This document shows positions 56,650-56,770 of a stretch of 56,770 nt of DNA, piece after piece. Position 1 is the first letter of the stretch; every line of letters begins with the position of its first letter. The notes below the pieces were generated by a model. It saw only the letters and a program-made list of their open reading frames with translations, was not told the DNA's origin and did no database searches. Source of the stretch: Streptomyces sp. ISL-12 (GTDB lineage Bacteria > Actinomycetota > Actinomycetes > Streptomycetales > Streptomycetaceae). A program made the translations under genes and the position numbers. The stretch lies in assembly GCF_018614415.1 (NCBI RefSeq), contig NZ_JAGGOO010000122.1, forward strand, positions 1-56,770, read 5' to 3'.

Positions 56650-56770
56650 CTAGGGCCTGTCGTTTGGATCAGGACGCAGGACACCGGCGGGACTTGTCCA
56701 TGCCGGTGAGCGGGGTCTGGTGCGTGCAGCTGCAAGGCGGAGGAGGGAGTCGACGCGATGGGGGTCCCCC
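56650..56770. repeat. Dispersed repeat, right copy
   Basis: Begins with CTAGGGCCTGTCGTTTGG, a perfect inverted copy of 57-78. The block at 56710-56733 (CGGGGTCTGGTGCGTGCAGC) matches the left copy with about 20 of 24. It continues to the window end with GCAAGGCGGAGGAGGGAG and GGGGGTCCCCC. It directly abuts the broken 5' end of the alpha-galactosidase gene. Confidence 0.65.

Noticed and set aside
1..56770. The whole window as a composite transposon bounded by the inverted repeats
   Set aside because: The repeat has no transposase, the copies differ in length and sequence beyond 22 bp, and the content is ordinary chromosomal genes.
1..56770. tRNA, rRNA or CRISPR arrays
   Set aside because: None was recognised on either strand by reading; a dedicated scan was not possible.

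Overview
The window is very GC-rich DNA with strongly GC-biased codon use. It carries a conservon, whiB-less regulator pairs (XRE plus DUF397), AfsR/SARP-type and ECF regulators and a leucine TTA codon, all of which point to a Streptomyces chromosome. The gene content is accessory and looks like chromosome-arm material: many divergent regulator/oxidoreductase pairs, transporters, large secreted enzymes and several decayed genes and IS scars.

Layout. 1-2000: a dispersed repeat, then a LysR regulator divergent from an SDR, with a perfect T-N11-A box between them. 2451-8997: a conservon (sensor-kinase-like CvnA, a tandem-duplicated roadblock protein CvnB, DUF742 CvnC, Ras-like GTPase CvnD) running into two cytochromes P450 and a crotonase. 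The first P450 has no ExxR motif; the second has a TTA codon. 9051-9903: a siderophore-interacting reductase under an iron box. 10003-16875: a secreted protein of about 2290 residues fusing a GH92 alpha-mannosidase, carbohydrate-binding, FIVAR and FN3 modules to a PAP2 acid phosphatase. 17000-20900: a scar zone with two dead IS transposases and fragments of other genes around an intact MarR/NmrA-like pair. 20949-23372: ECF sigma factor, its membrane partner and a methyltransferase.

23460-29547: a catabolic operon (ABM monooxygenase, zinc alcohol dehydrogenase, MIP18-type protein, amidohydrolase, acetoin-reductase-like SDR) divergent from an AcoR-like activator that lacks the sigma-54 loop. 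29522-35867: C39-peptidase-like protein, fused FecCD permease, lipoprotein, ATPase and AraC regulator, forming an iron-siderophore uptake operon. 35953-41095: XRE/DUF397 pair, SDR divergent from a TetR with three operator copies, AraC divergent from an EntS-like exporter. 41424-47250: FAD oxidoreductase, small membrane proteins, a lipoprotein, an unsecreted periplasmic-type binding protein, a secreted two-repeat cysteine protein and a C1q-like protein.

47507-56770: SARP/AfsR-like regulator, ECF sigma factor, a deletion scar that fused the 3' parts of a carotenoid oxygenase and an MFS transporter, a Gfo/Idh plus aldo-keto reductase pair divergent from a MarR regulator whose start codon lies inside the operator, and a GH36 alpha-galactosidase pseudogene cut off by a second copy of the dispersed repeat. 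The most unusual items are the GH92-PAP2 fusion with its 9-bp rare-codon repeat, the conservon with a doubled CvnB and an ExxR-less P450, and the sigma-54-type activator without its sigma-54 contact loop.
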